Source: Flavobacteriales bacterium (GTDB lineage Bacteria; Bacteroidota; Bacteroidia; Flavobacteriales_F; PHOS-HE28). Taken from it: 64,000 nucleotides of DNA. The notes below the pieces were generated by a model that made no database searches, was not told where the DNA came from, and worked only from the letters and a program-made list of their open reading frames with translations. How positions within the stretch are numbered: position 1 is the stretch's first letter; each line of letters starts with the position of its first letter. Positions 25,339 to 36,014 of the stretch are shown in pieces. The position numbers were made by a program, and so were the translations under genes. The DNA is taken from positions 1,722,501-1,786,500 of the forward strand of contig JADJXH010000003.1 in NCBI GenBank assembly GCA_016715895.1, read 5' to 3'.

Positions 25339-25542
25339 ATGGACGACAGCAGCAGCCAGCCCGAACGGGGCGCGCGCCTGGAGCGGCTCGGCCTCGAAGC
25401 CGGTGACTATTACTTCACTGAGGAGGGCTACCTCGTGTTCACCGAGCAGTACCACCGCAAGCGCGGGTATTGCTGCCAGAGCGGGTGCCGGCATTGTCCA
25501 TACGGGTTCCACGACAAGCAGGGCAAGGGGAAGGTGGGGTGA
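25339..25542 (+). CDS. DUF5522 small Cys-rich protein
   Basis: A 67-residue protein whose C-terminal half has the conserved KRGYCCQSGCRHCPYGFH block of DUF5522. The four Cys and the His look like a metal or Fe-S site; the function is not known. A GATCTTTG box at 25273-25280 is 58 nt upstream. It is a single gene between the glucosaminidase and a T9SS cargo. I start at ATG 25339 because upstream codons are not conserved in the family. Confidence 0.85.
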   Translation: MDDSSSQPERGARLERLGLEAGDYYFTEEGYLVFTEQYHRKRGYCCQSGCRHCPYGFHDKQGKGKVG

Positions 25543-25590
25543 GGATCGTGGAGCGAGGTCTGGTGGACCAGCCTGCCGCGGAGCAGCGAC

Positions 25591-25598
25591 TACCTTCG
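25591..25598 (+). promoter_or_regulatory. -7 promoter box of the 25619 cargo gene
   Basis: TACCTTCG, 20 nt upstream of ATG 25619. Confidence 0.5.
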
Positions 25599-25618
25599 AC
25601 GGACCGTCCTGATAAACG

Positions 25619-27085
25619 ATGCGTTGGCTCGTCGTCCCCGCTTTCCTGGTCGGCTTCTGTGGACTCGGCCAGAATTGGGCCCTGCTGAACCCGGCCTATA
25701 AGTACAACTACAGCGACGACGGCAGCGACACGATCAACGCCCAGATCTTCGTCACGCACGTTGATACGCTCGGGCCGGACAGCTTCAGGTACGCGCTGAA
25801 CAGGATCGCGACCGTCTGCGACACCTGCTCTGCATCCGGGTTGTTCCTGTTGCTCGACCAGCCTCAGTTCTTGCAGCGCATGGCGCTCGTCGGGCCGACC
25901 GTCTGGCACTTCCAGGGACCGGGCTCCATGGTCGTTCTTCCCCAGAGCAGCATCGGTACCTCATGGCTGTTCGACACCCTTGCGGGCGTCACGGCGACCG
26001 TGGTGCTGGTGGACACGGTGCAGTTGTTCGGGATGGACGTCGAGCGGAAACGGGTGGAACTCTCCAACGGAGGATCGATCACCCTTTCTCCGGACCACGG
26101 GATCCTTACGTGGAACGAGCATGCTCTGGTCGGGGTGCATGGGCCGGAGGTCGGTATCCTCGTACCCCGCTTGGAAGCGATGTTCCCGTACGGTTCCAAT
26201 GACGTGGTGGAGTACGCCACTGGCACGGCACAAACGGATGGGGTCTCATCCGAGTTCGGACAGCGTCGGCTATACAAGTTCACCATCGATACGGGTGCCG
26301 TGGACGACGGACAGATGGTGTTCGATGGAACGATGATCGATCACCGCTATGCGTGGTCGAGCTCCTGGCTGGGAGGGACGACGAACACCTACGGCCATCA
26401 GGACATCCTGGGTACTACCTGGACCGCTGGCAGGCCGGAACTGCCCTGGGCCGATCTGTTGTTGTCCTATCCGGGCCAGGTGATCGGACATCGCAGCGAG
26501 CTCCTCGGCGACAGCCTGATCTGCATTGCGCACCATGGCCGGGATGGATCCGGGCGCTACACCTTGGGCTGCCGGACCGTTCAGGACCAGTGGAACCAGA
26601 GCGGACACTTCATGGCGATCGTTGTTGAACCGGCACCGGGAGACCCGCTGCAGTGCATGATCCGCGACCACTGCGATGGCGGAGCGGTCGACACCTGCGG
26701 GGTCCTGTATACCGCCGGTATCGGATTGAACTGGTCGCGTGGCAACTACTTCGAGGCGAACGAAGAGTACCTCCTGGTCGGCTCGGTCGTGGACTGCGAC
26801 ACGATCGGTACCGTTCATCCGGATGACGATATCCTGACTTTGAGCGTTGGCACGGCCGATCGACCTGCGCCTGCGCTCTTCCCGAACCCGGCCGCTGACC
26901 GGCTCATGCTGACGAACGCGCCCGTCGGTCGGCACGCACGACTCCTGGACAGGACCGGCAAGGTGCTTCTGGAACGGTTCATCCGCTCCGCCGCGGAATC
27001 GATCGATGTGCGGCATCTATCCGTGGGCCTCTACCTGATGATCGTGGAGGGGATGCGCCCACAACCCGTGGTGATCGCACGCTAG
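25619..27085 (+). CDS. T9SS cargo of unknown function
   Basis: A 488-residue secreted protein with a short signal peptide (VVPAFLVGFCGLGQN). The body is beta-rich with scattered Cys (CDTC, CMIRDHCDGG, DTCG) and no domain I can name. Short strands such as VVLVDTVQLFGMDVERKRVELSNGG suggest a parallel beta-helix or propeller, but this is a guess. It ends in a type A sorting domain (PALFPNPAADRLMLT through GLYLMIVEG). Monocistronic, just upstream of hutU. Confidence 0.75.
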   Translation: MRWLVVPAFLVGFCGLGQNWALLNPAYKYNYSDDGSDTINAQIFVTHVDTLGPDSFRYALNRIATVCDTCSASGLFLLLDQPQFLQRMALVGPTVWHFQGPGSMVVLPQSSIGTSWLFDTLAGVTATVVLVDTVQLFGMDVERKRVELSNGGSITLSPDHGILTWNEHALVGVHGPEVGILVPRLEAMFPYGSNDVVEYATGTAQTDGVSSEFGQRRLYKFTIDTGAVDDGQMVFDGTMIDHRYAWSSSWLGGTTNTYGHQDILGTTWTAGRPELPWADLLLSYPGQVIGHRSELLGDSLICIAHHGRDGSGRYTLGCRTVQDQWNQSGHFMAIVVEPAPGDPLQCMIRDHCDGGAVDTCGVLYTAGIGLNWSRGNYFEANEEYLLVGSVVDCDTIGTVHPDDDILTLSVGTADRPAPALFPNPAADRLMLTNAPVGRHARLLDRTGKVLLERFIRSAAESIDVRHLSVGLYLMIVEGMRPQPVVIAR

Positions 27086-27115
27086 GGTCAAGGCTCTTCG
27101 GCCGATCTTCGCGCC

Positions 27116-29139
<2,024 letters not shown>

Positions 29140-29143
<4 letters not shown>

Positions 29144-29667
29144 GCCTGAACGCACTGGACTCCTGGGTGCGGCCCGGGGTGCTGCGGGCGGTGATCGAGA
29201 TCCCCGCCGGCACGGTGGAGAAGCGGCAGTACGACCCGGCGAGCGGCTCCTTCCCGGTGGACCAGCGGCGCGGCGTCCCGCGCAGGGTGACCTTCCTGCC
29301 CTATCCGGCCAACTACGGCTTCGTCCCCGGCACCCGGATGGACAAGGACGCCGGCGGCGATGGGGATGCATTGGATGTGTTCGTGCTGTGCACCGCCCTG
29401 CCCAGCGGCACCGTGGTGGAGGTGGAACCCATCGGCGTGATCGAGCTGCTGGACGCCGGGGAGCGCGACGACAAGCTGGTGGCCCTGCCGGTGGATCCGG
29501 CCCTGCGCACCCTGGAGGCGCGAGACCTCCACGAGCTGCCCGCGGCGGCGCGCGACATCCTGGTGACCTGGCTGCTGCACTACGACCCCGAGGACCGCGC
29601 GGAGCTGGTGGCCGTGCGTGGGCGCCAGGAGGCCATCGACACCGTCACCCGTTGGCTGGTGAAGTGA
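29140..29667 (+). CDS. ppa: Inorganic pyrophosphatase (family I)
   Basis: A 175-residue soluble pyrophosphatase that pulls biosynthetic reactions forward by hydrolysing PPi. Family I features are EIPAGTVEKRQYD, PYPANYGFVPGT and the Mg-binding signature DGDALDVFVL. The C-terminal region (DPEDRAELVAVRGRQEAIDTV) is also typical. Its start overlaps the hutU stop (ATGA), coupling two unrelated enzymes. Confidence 0.93.
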
Positions 29668-29686
29668 GGCCCCGTCGGGTGGCCGA

Positions 29687-30928
29687 TCACGGCGCCTGCA
29701 CGAAACGCAAAGCGTGCGTTCCGTTCGTGGTGGTGACGCGGAGCACGTGAACTCCGCCGGAGATCATCGGCACGATCAGTTCCCGCGTGGGCCCCGTACA
29801 GGTCAGCGCACACGCGAGCCGACGCCCGCCGGCCTCGAAGAGCGCCGCCTCCACACGACCTTCCGGAAGGCCGGTCACGCCGCACCATCCGTTGACCTGG
29901 ATCATGCGGATCTCCGAAAGGCGTGGTGGTTCCACACCCCCCACCGTGCAACTGCCCTGCGGACAGACCAGCACACCCGGGTCGACCGTGCCTGTGTTCA
30001 GATCGAGATAGGGCCAGGTGAAGCTGGTCGGCGTGGCATCGCAGATCGTGAGCCCGGGGTGAAGGATGCCGAGGTTCTCCGCGCTGTCGGCGATGCACAG
30101 CGTGCCCGGTCCATCAGCCCATCCCTGGTTGCGGAAGTGACCCGCGTGGATGCCGCCGCCCTGCACGAAGAAGGTGAGGTGTGGGATGGGCACTTCGGCA
30201 TCGTTCAGATGCAGCCGGCCATCCACCTGCATGAGCGCATCCCACACGTTGAGCCCCCAGCGGATGTCGGCATCGCCCAGGACGTGGGTCTCCACCGCAC
30301 CGGAGGCCACGTTGAAGTTGCCCAGCGTGCGCACGGCAAGGTGCTCCAGCACACGGCAGGTGCCCACGTTGTGGAAGAGGCCGGTGCTGTCCACCACGAG
30401 CGCGTAGCTGATGAAGAGCCCTTCGTTCCACACCAGGCTGTCGCGCACCCAGGTGACGCGACTGCTGACGGTGGCCTCGTTGCGGAAGGAGCAGCGGTCG
30501 AACACCAGGGAGTCGATGGCGGAGATGACCCCGGTGTTGCGGCCCGCACGACGCATGGCCAGTCGCGTGGTGGCGATGCTGCCGGTGTTCACGAGAGAAT
30601 CCGTCCAGGCGCTTCCGTCCAGCAACACCAGCCGGTGCAGCGAAACGGAGCCGGCATTGATGAAAGGCGCGGTGCTCCACAGGCCGCTGGAGCCGCTTCC
30701 GACCAGGGCACCTGAGGCCGTGATGCGCAAGGCACCGCCGAGGTGCACCACATCGGTCGGCAACTCCACCGTGTGCTGCACATCGACGGTATCCCCGTTC
30801 TGGGGAACGCACCCGCAGTTCCACGTGGACGGATCGGTCCATGCCCCGGCGGCCACGGACGAGACGGTGGTCTGTGCGCTCGATCCGATGGCGAACGTCA
30901 CCACAGCCGCGAGGGAGAGCGAACGCAT
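29687..30928 (-). CDS. T9SS cargo with G8-like N-terminus (paralog 1)
   Basis: A 413-residue secreted protein. After the signal peptide comes the GAWTDPSTWNCGCVPQNGDTVDV block that opens many Bacteroidota surface beta-helix proteins (G8-like). A long run of short beta repeats follows (NTGSIATTRLAMRRAG, WNEGLFIS), then PYLDLNTGTVDPGV with Cys pairs. A C-terminal sorting-type domain ends in VHVLRVTTTNGTH. It is paralogous to 39455-40648, with the same order of features. A TACCTTGG box lies only 4 nt before the start codon. Confidence 0.8.
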   Translation of the reverse strand: MRSLSLAAVVTFAIGSSAQTTVSSVAAGAWTDPSTWNCGCVPQNGDTVDVQHTVELPTDVVHLGGALRITASGALVGSGSSGLWSTAPFINAGSVSLHRLVLLDGSAWTDSLVNTGSIATTRLAMRRAGRNTGVISAIDSLVFDRCSFRNEATVSSRVTWVRDSLVWNEGLFISYALVVDSTGLFHNVGTCRVLEHLAVRTLGNFNVASGAVETHVLGDADIRWGLNVWDALMQVDGRLHLNDAEVPIPHLTFFVQGGGIHAGHFRNQGWADGPGTLCIADSAENLGILHPGLTICDATPTSFTWPYLDLNTGTVDPGVLVCPQGSCTVGGVEPPRLSEIRMIQVNGWCGVTGLPEGRVEAALFEAGGRRLACALTCTGPTRELIVPMISGGVHVLRVTTTNGTHALRFVQAP

Positions 30929-30932
30929 GGAA

Positions 30933-30940
30933 CCAAGGTA
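30933..30940 (-). promoter_or_regulatory. -7 promoter box 4 nt before the 30928 start codon
   Basis: TACCTTGG on the minus strand. The spacing predicts an mRNA that begins at the ATG. Confidence 0.5.
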
Positions 30941-30989
30941 CTCTAGGCTTGCACGCTGAACTTAGCGGATGAACCAACTGAAGGAAGCC

Positions 30990-31167
30990 GAGCGGTACGG
31001 GAGGTGAACCGGGCCAAGGTTCAGGATCTGGTCCTGTGCGCCTATTGGGACCTCTCGTACCCCGGTGTCCACGGCTCGGATAGAAATTGAGGCTCGCGGC
31101 CTGTTAGAGTTCTGAAGCAACGGACACCTGCTCAGCCCCTTCAGAGGTGGAACGAACCAAAAGTACC
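30990..31167 (+). ncRNA. Possible structured RNA (bridge RNA-like) upstream of the IS110 transposase
   Basis: An inverted repeat, GTACGGGAGGT at 30995-31005 and ACCTCTCGTAC at 31050-31060 (11 bp, one G-U), encloses a 44-nt loop. It lies in the noncoding region before the IS110-type gene. IS110 elements of the IS621 type are known to encode a bridge RNA in this place. Whether this hairpin is inside the element and is such an RNA is inference. Confidence 0.2.
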
Positions 31168-32165
31168 ATGAGAACGATCGGTATCGATGTAAGCAAGGCG
31201 ACCTTGGATGTGGTCTTGCAGGACGAACAAGGCAAGCTGGTGCAGGAGGAGCGGGTGAAGAACAACTGTGTTGGACTGCGGTCGCTACTGCGCAAGTGGG
31301 CCAGGCAGGGGCACTGCGACACCACCGCCCTGGTGTGTCTGGAGCCTACCGGGCACTACAGCCATGGGGTGGTGAAGACCCTGCTGGACCTGGGCCACCC
31401 CCACTTGGCTGGCCCACGCCACGGATATCCGCTTGAGCATCGGCATGCAGCGGGGCAAGAGCGACAAAGTGGATGCACGGCGCATCGCACAATACGCGCA
31501 CCGGTTCAGGGACAAGGCCCGTTTGGTCGGCCAGAGCCACGTGGAGTTCGCCGAGCTCAAGGCGCTGTTGGCACTTCGCGAGCGCTTGGTGAAGGAGCGG
31601 GGCAAGAACACCGCGCAGTTGAAGGACAACGTGCTCTACCTCACCGGGAACACCAAGGACCTGGTGAAAGCCGAGCTCCAGCGACAGCTCAAGGCCCTGG
31701 AGCTGTCGATCACCAAGCTGGACCGGGCCATCGCGGTGTTCCTCCGCAAGGACAGCGCCTTGCAGGGCAGGAACAAGCTGGCACAGACCGTATCGGGCAT
31801 CGGTCCGGTGCTGGCCAGCGAGCTGATCGCCCACACCGAAGGCTTCACCCGCTTCGACTCACCCAGGCAACTGGTCTGTTATGCCGGTGTTGCACCCTTC
31901 GAACGCACCTCTGGGTCCAGTGTGCGTGGAAAGACCGCCACGTCCTCCTTCGCCAACCACAGGCTCAAAAGCCTCTTGAAACTGGCCGCCTTGGCCGCCG
32001 TCCGTGTGCCCGGGGACCTACAGGACTACTATCACCGCAAGATCGCTCAAGGCAAACGACCCATCGTCGTGCTCAACAACGTGGCCGGCAAGATCATCCA
32101 CCACCTCTGGGCCGTGATCCACTCAGGCAGACCTTATCAACCTCGCTTGCACATGTCATAGAAAT
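31080..32165 (+). mobile_element. IS110-family insertion sequence (approximate ends)
   Basis: The element carries one DEDD-type transposase reading frame. The short sequence ATAGAAAT occurs at 31080-31087 and again at 32158-32165, overlapping the transposase stop, and may mark the ends. IS110 elements lack clear terminal inverted repeats, so these limits are tentative; the left end could extend to about 30990 if the upstream hairpin belongs to it. It sits between a minus-strand cargo gene and the promoter of the first tandem cargo paralog. Confidence 0.7.
31168..32161 (+). pseudogene. IS110-family transposase, frameshifted
   Basis: The N-terminal part (31168 to about 31402) has the RuvC-like start MRTIGIDVSKATLDV and the acidic LEPTGHYSHG block. 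The rest, in the next frame (from about 31403), has KSDKVDARRIAQYA with the last two Asp, then the C-terminal transposase domain (VSGIGPVLASELIA, YAGVAPFERTSGSS) with its Ser. A run of five C at 31398-31402 is the likely site of a one-base insertion: with four C the protein would read GHPTWLAHATDIRL continuously. IS110 transposases are not known to use programmed frameshifting, so I call it inactivated, or a sequencing error in the C run. Confidence 0.85.
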
Positions 32166-32186
32166 AGGCGATGCCGGAAGGACAAC

Positions 32187-32194
32187 TACCTTCG
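32187..32194 (+). promoter_or_regulatory. -7 box and leader of tandem cargo paralog 1
   Basis: TACCTTCG followed by CGTGTA at 32232-32237, then ATG at 32271. The same order of motifs precedes the other two paralogs. Confidence 0.5.
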
Positions 32195-32270
32195 AACATC
32201 GGCCCGGACCCAACCTGGGACCATGGTCGATCGTGTAGCTCAAAGGAACACGACCAACCCGCGCTGAGCC

Positions 32271-34004
32271 ATGACGATCATTTCCCGAACGTTGTTCATC
32301 GCAGTTCTGTCCGCTTTGGCGAGCCCCTGTGAGGCCCAAGGCCCGTACACCTGGATCATCGGCGGTTCGGTGAATACGTGCTTCACGGGCCAGACCGTGA
32401 CGTTGACGACGGTGGGAGGCACCCAGCCAGCCTACAACCTCACCCTATCGGTGGACCCGAACACGTGCACCTTCGGCGTTCCGCTGAACCTGACCAGCCC
32501 GATCGCGGAGATCACGCTGTCGACCATGTGCGGAGGCGCGCTTGTATCGACATACGACAGCGTGCAGTTCGGTGGAGCCAACGACACCGCCTATGTATCG
32601 ATGGTCCTGAACTGCGGGACGTCGATCGCGGATTGCCAGGGCGTCATGGGGGGACCAGACCTTCCCGGAACGCCGTGTGATGATGGTGACCCGCTGACCT
32701 TCGGCGACCTATGGACCAGCACTTGTGCGTGTGTCGGTCACTTCGGTTGCACGGCGGGCTTCACCGTGCAGCAGATCGCACCGTGGATCATCGCCACCAC
32801 CAACACGAGCACCGGAACCGGCCCGTTGACCCATCAATGGTGGCTTCCCGACGGTTCCACGAGCAGTGCGTTCGAGCCGGGCTTCACCTTCACATCCTCC
32901 GGCTACTACACCATGTGGTTGGAGATCACGGACAGCCTGGGATGCAGTTCGTACCAAGGGGACACCTTGGTGATCGACAGCGTGGGTCTGATCTACACGG
33001 GGACGACCATGTGGTTCGACTGCCAGGGTGCGCTCTTCGGTCCTGATACGGCGGGCGCACCTTGCGACGATGGAGACATCACCACGGTGAATGACACCTG
33101 GACCGCTTGGTGCTCGTGCACCGGCACAAGCACCGGTCCACTGGATTGCCTGGGCGTTCCGGGAGGCACCGCATTGCCCGGCACCGCCTGCATCGATACG
33201 GTCGGTGGCTTCATCGTCAATGGTACGTGGGACAGCTTCTGCCTGTGCGTCGCCAACACCACGCCGGACTGCCTGGGCATACCCGGTGGGCCCAACCTGC
33301 CGGGGACGCCCTGCAACGATAATGATCCGCTCACCATCAACGACACATGGAGCGGAGGCTGCGTCTGCGCCGGCGTGTGGAGCCCGACCTGCACCGCCGA
33401 CTTCTGGGTGATCCAGGCCTATACGTATGACAGTGTGCAAGGCACAAGCGATCCGGTGCCGTACATGCTCTGGGTGTGGAACCTGGCCGGCGGGGGCAGT
33501 GGTTCGTTCAGCTATCTGTGGGACTTCGGCGATGGGACCTCCTCCACGGACGCATACCCCACCCACACCTACGCGGGTAATGGACCATACCAACTGTGCC
33601 TGACCATCAACGACGGCATGGGCTGCGTCGACACCTTCTGCGACAGCGTGGGCGTGGATGGCAACGGCATCCTCCTGCCCATGGGCGCCCAGAGCCAGGG
33701 CTTCACCCTCAACGTGATGGGCGCCACCGCCATCGACGAAGTGGATGTCCTCCAGGAGGTGGCCATCGCGCCCAACCCGGTGAACGATGTACTGACGCTC
33801 TCCCTGAGCAGCACCCGTTCCGGTGCGCTCCAGGTGGACGTGCTGGACGTCAACGGCAAGCTGATCCACCAGCAGCGCGCCAACCTCGCCACCGGCGCCA
33901 ACACCCTGCGGCTGGACCTGGGCCACTTGGAGGCCGGGCCCTACCTGCTGCGCCTCAACGCCGACGGCCTCACACGCACCGAACGGTTCGTGCGCGGACA
34001 CTGA
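32271..34004 (+). CDS. T9SS cargo with Cys-rich repeats and PKD domains (tandem paralog 1)
   Basis: A 577-residue secreted protein. After the signal peptide (cut near SPCEAQ) comes a beta-sandwich N-domain (YTWIIGGSVNTC). Four copies follow of a ~36-residue unit of form DCxGxxxGPxxPGTPCDDxDPxTxxDTWxxxCxC; the third is irregular. PKD-like domains lie between and after them (QWWLPDGSTSS and YLWDFGDGTSSTDAYPTHTY). It ends with a type A sorting domain (VAIAPNPVNDVLTL). Acidic CDDGD loops could bind calcium (inference). It shares its C-terminal 115 codons almost identically with the next gene. A strong hairpin terminator follows. Confidence 0.85.
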   Translation: MTIISRTLFIAVLSALASPCEAQGPYTWIIGGSVNTCFTGQTVTLTTVGGTQPAYNLTLSVDPNTCTFGVPLNLTSPIAEITLSTMCGGALVSTYDSVQFGGANDTAYVSMVLNCGTSIADCQGVMGGPDLPGTPCDDGDPLTFGDLWTSTCACVGHFGCTAGFTVQQIAPWIIATTNTSTGTGPLTHQWWLPDGSTSSAFEPGFTFTSSGYYTMWLEITDSLGCSSYQGDTLVIDSVGLIYTGTTMWFDCQGALFGPDTAGAPCDDGDITTVNDTWTAWCSCTGTSTGPLDCLGVPGGTALPGTACIDTVGGFIVNGTWDSFCLCVANTTPDCLGIPGGPNLPGTPCNDNDPLTINDTWSGGCVCAGVWSPTCTADFWVIQAYTYDSVQGTSDPVPYMLWVWNLAGGGSGSFSYLWDFGDGTSSTDAYPTHTYAGNGPYQLCLTINDGMGCVDTFCDSVGVDGNGILLPMGAQSQGFTLNVMGATAIDEVDVLQEVAIAPNPVNDVLTLSLSSTRSGALQVDVLDVNGKLIHQQRANLATGANTLRLDLGHLEAGPYLLRLNADGLTRTERFVRGH

Positions 34005-34025
34005 TCCGTTCATCTTCCGCAACCA

Positions 34026-34055
34026 CCGGGCCCGCCTACACACAGGCGGGCCCGG
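34026..34055 (+). terminator. Intrinsic-type terminator hairpin
   Basis: A perfect 12-bp stem CCGGGCCCGCCT / AGGCGGGCCCGG with an ACACAC loop, 22 bp after the paralog 1 stop. It has no long T run but is placed as a terminator. Confidence 0.75.
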
Positions 34056-34080
34056 CCGCTTCCGGCTGATCCGGATAAAA

Positions 34081-34088
34081 TACCTTCA
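34081..34088 (+). promoter_or_regulatory. -7 box and leader of tandem cargo paralog 2
   Basis: TACCTTCA, then CGTGTA at 34115-34120 and CTCCATG with the start at 34148. Confidence 0.5.
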
Positions 34089-34147
34089 CCACCCAACCCG
34101 ACCCACCATCGCCGCGTGTATGGGGTTGAACCCTGAATCACACCTCC

Positions 34148-35872
34148 ATGAGATCGACCCTTCGTACCCTCGGCTTCGGCCTGGCCATGGCCCTTGCCAC
34201 GGCCTCCATGGCCCAACAACCCTACACCTGGATCTTCTCCGGCACCATCGCGGGCTGCACCCCCGGGCAGGTGGTCACCATCCAGACGATCCAGGGCACA
34301 CAACCCCCACAGACGGTGACCGCGGTGGTGGATTCGATGTGCCACTATGAGGCCTGGCTCTACGTGGCCAGCAACCCGGCATGGGCCCAGTTGAGCACCC
34401 TCTGCGGTGGCATGAACCTCACAGCATGGGATTCAGCCCAGTTCAATTTCTTCCAGGACACGGCCTACACGGTGATCAACCTGTCCTGCGGCGGCGGTGG
34501 CCTGGACTGCATGGGCGTTCCCAACGGTCCCAACGTGCCCGGCACTCCCTGCAACGACGGCAACCCGTTGACCGTGAACGATACCTGGGATGCGAACTGC
34601 GTGTGCACAGGTGTGGGTCAGACCTTCTGCCAGGCGTCCTTTACCGTACAGCAGGGCGCACCCTGGGAGATCCTGACCATGAACACGAGCTCGGGCATGG
34701 CCCCCTTCACCTACCAGTGGTGGATGCCCGACGGATCCAGCAGCAATCTGCCCCAGCCGAACTACGTGTTCAACGCACCCGGGGTGTATGGCATCTGCCT
34801 CACCATCGACGATGCGAACGGCTGCAGCAGCTGGATGTGCGATACCGTCGTGGTGGACAGCCTGGGCATGATCAACACGGGCGCCGTATGGTTCGATTGC
34901 CTCGGCATCCTCTGGGGTCCGAACGTACCGGGTTCACCCTGCGACGACGGCAACCCGAACACGATGGGCGATGTGTGGGACGCCAACTGCGGCTGTTCCG
35001 GACAGGGTGGCGGATGGGTGGACTGCCTCGGCGTGCCCAACGGTCCTGACGTGCCCGGTGCCGCCTGTGACGACAATGACCCGCTCACGGCGTTCAGCTA
35101 TTGGTCCTGGAACTGCGTGTGCGTGCCCGACACCTCGAACGGCTTCCTGTACGACTGCATGGGCGTGTTGAACGGTCCGGCCATGCCCGGAACCCCCTGC
35201 GACGACGGCGATCCCAACACCTTCAACGACACCTGGGACGGCAGCTGCAACTGTGTGGGCTCCGGTGGCCTGCCCTGCGAGGCCGACTTCATCGTCACCC
35301 AGGCCTACGACAGCCTGCAGGGTCCCATCCCCGGCACCATCTGGGTCTTCTTCCTGAACAACGGCGGCCAGGGCTTCACCTACGCCTGGGACTTCGGTGA
35401 CGGCACCACCAGCAACGTGCCCTTCTCCAGCCACACCTACAGTGGCAACGGGCCCTACCTGCTCTGCCTCACCGTATCGGGCTTCGGCTGCACGGACACC
35501 TACTGCGACAGCGTGGGCGTGGATGCGAACGGCATCATCCTCCCCATGGGCGCACAAAGCCAGGGCTTCACCATCAACGTGATGGGCGGCACCACGGCGA
35601 TCGACGAGGTGGACGTGCTCCAGGAGGTGGCCATCGCGCCCAACCCGGTGAACGATGTGCTGACGCTCTCCCTGAACAGCACCCTTTCCGGTGCGCTCCA
35701 GGTGGACGTGCTGGACGTCACCGGCAAGCTGATCCACCAGCAGCGCGCCAACCTCACCGTGGGTGCCAACACCCTGCGGCTTGACCTGGCCCACCTGGAG
35801 GCCGGTCCCTACCTGCTGCGCCTCAACGCCGAGGGCTTCACCCGCACCGAACAGTTCGTGCGCGGGCACTGA
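34148..35872 (+). CDS. T9SS cargo with Cys-rich repeats and PKD domains (tandem paralog 2)
   Basis: A 574-residue secreted protein built like its upstream neighbour: signal peptide (ATASMAQQ), beta-sandwich (YTWIFSGTIAGCTPGQ), then four 36-residue Cys-rich units (for example DCMGVPNGPNVPGTPCNDG). A PKD-like QWWMPDGSSS segment sits between units one and two. A full PKD domain follows (YAWDFGDGTTSNVPFSSHTY), then the same sorting domain. The C-terminal third is nearly identical at DNA level to paralog 1, while the N-terminal parts have diverged widely. It has its own promoter-like box and terminator, so the paralogs are separate units. Confidence 0.86.
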   Translation: MRSTLRTLGFGLAMALATASMAQQPYTWIFSGTIAGCTPGQVVTIQTIQGTQPPQTVTAVVDSMCHYEAWLYVASNPAWAQLSTLCGGMNLTAWDSAQFNFFQDTAYTVINLSCGGGGLDCMGVPNGPNVPGTPCNDGNPLTVNDTWDANCVCTGVGQTFCQASFTVQQGAPWEILTMNTSSGMAPFTYQWWMPDGSSSNLPQPNYVFNAPGVYGICLTIDDANGCSSWMCDTVVVDSLGMINTGAVWFDCLGILWGPNVPGSPCDDGNPNTMGDVWDANCGCSGQGGGWVDCLGVPNGPDVPGAACDDNDPLTAFSYWSWNCVCVPDTSNGFLYDCMGVLNGPAMPGTPCDDGDPNTFNDTWDGSCNCVGSGGLPCEADFIVTQAYDSLQGPIPGTIWVFFLNNGGQGFTYAWDFGDGTTSNVPFSSHTYSGNGPYLLCLTVSGFGCTDTYCDSVGVDANGIILPMGAQSQGFTINVMGGTTAIDEVDVLQEVAIAPNPVNDVLTLSLNSTLSGALQVDVLDVTGKLIHQQRANLTVGANTLRLDLAHLEAGPYLLRLNAEGFTRTEQFVRGH

Positions 35873-35890
35873 TCCGGTCGACCGATCTGC

Positions 35891-35924
35891 GCAAGGACCC
35901 GCCTGATCCCAGGCGGGTCCTTGC
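35891..35924 (+). terminator. Intrinsic-type terminator hairpin
   Basis: A perfect 14-bp stem GCAAGGACCCGCCT / AGGCGGGTCCTTGC with a GATCCC loop, 18 bp after the paralog 2 stop. Confidence 0.8.
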
Positions 35925-35946
35925 CTTGTGGGGCCGTGCGATCCAC

Positions 35947-35954
35947 TACCTTCC
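35947..35954 (+). promoter_or_regulatory. -7 box and leader of tandem cargo paralog 3
   Basis: TACCTTCC, then CGTGTA at 35989-35994 and CTCCATG with the start at 36015. The alignment with the other two leaders decides the start codon. Confidence 0.45.
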
Positions 35955-36014
35955 TGCTTCCCGGACCCAACCCCGGCATCATTCCCTGCGTGTATGCCCA
36001 TGAACGAACGCTCC

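Noticed and set aside
31398..31402. Programmed frameshifting in the IS110 transposase at the C run
   Set aside because: IS110 transposases are made from one frame. The run is C, not the A-rich slippery sequence used by frameshifting IS families, and a simple one-base insertion explains the break.
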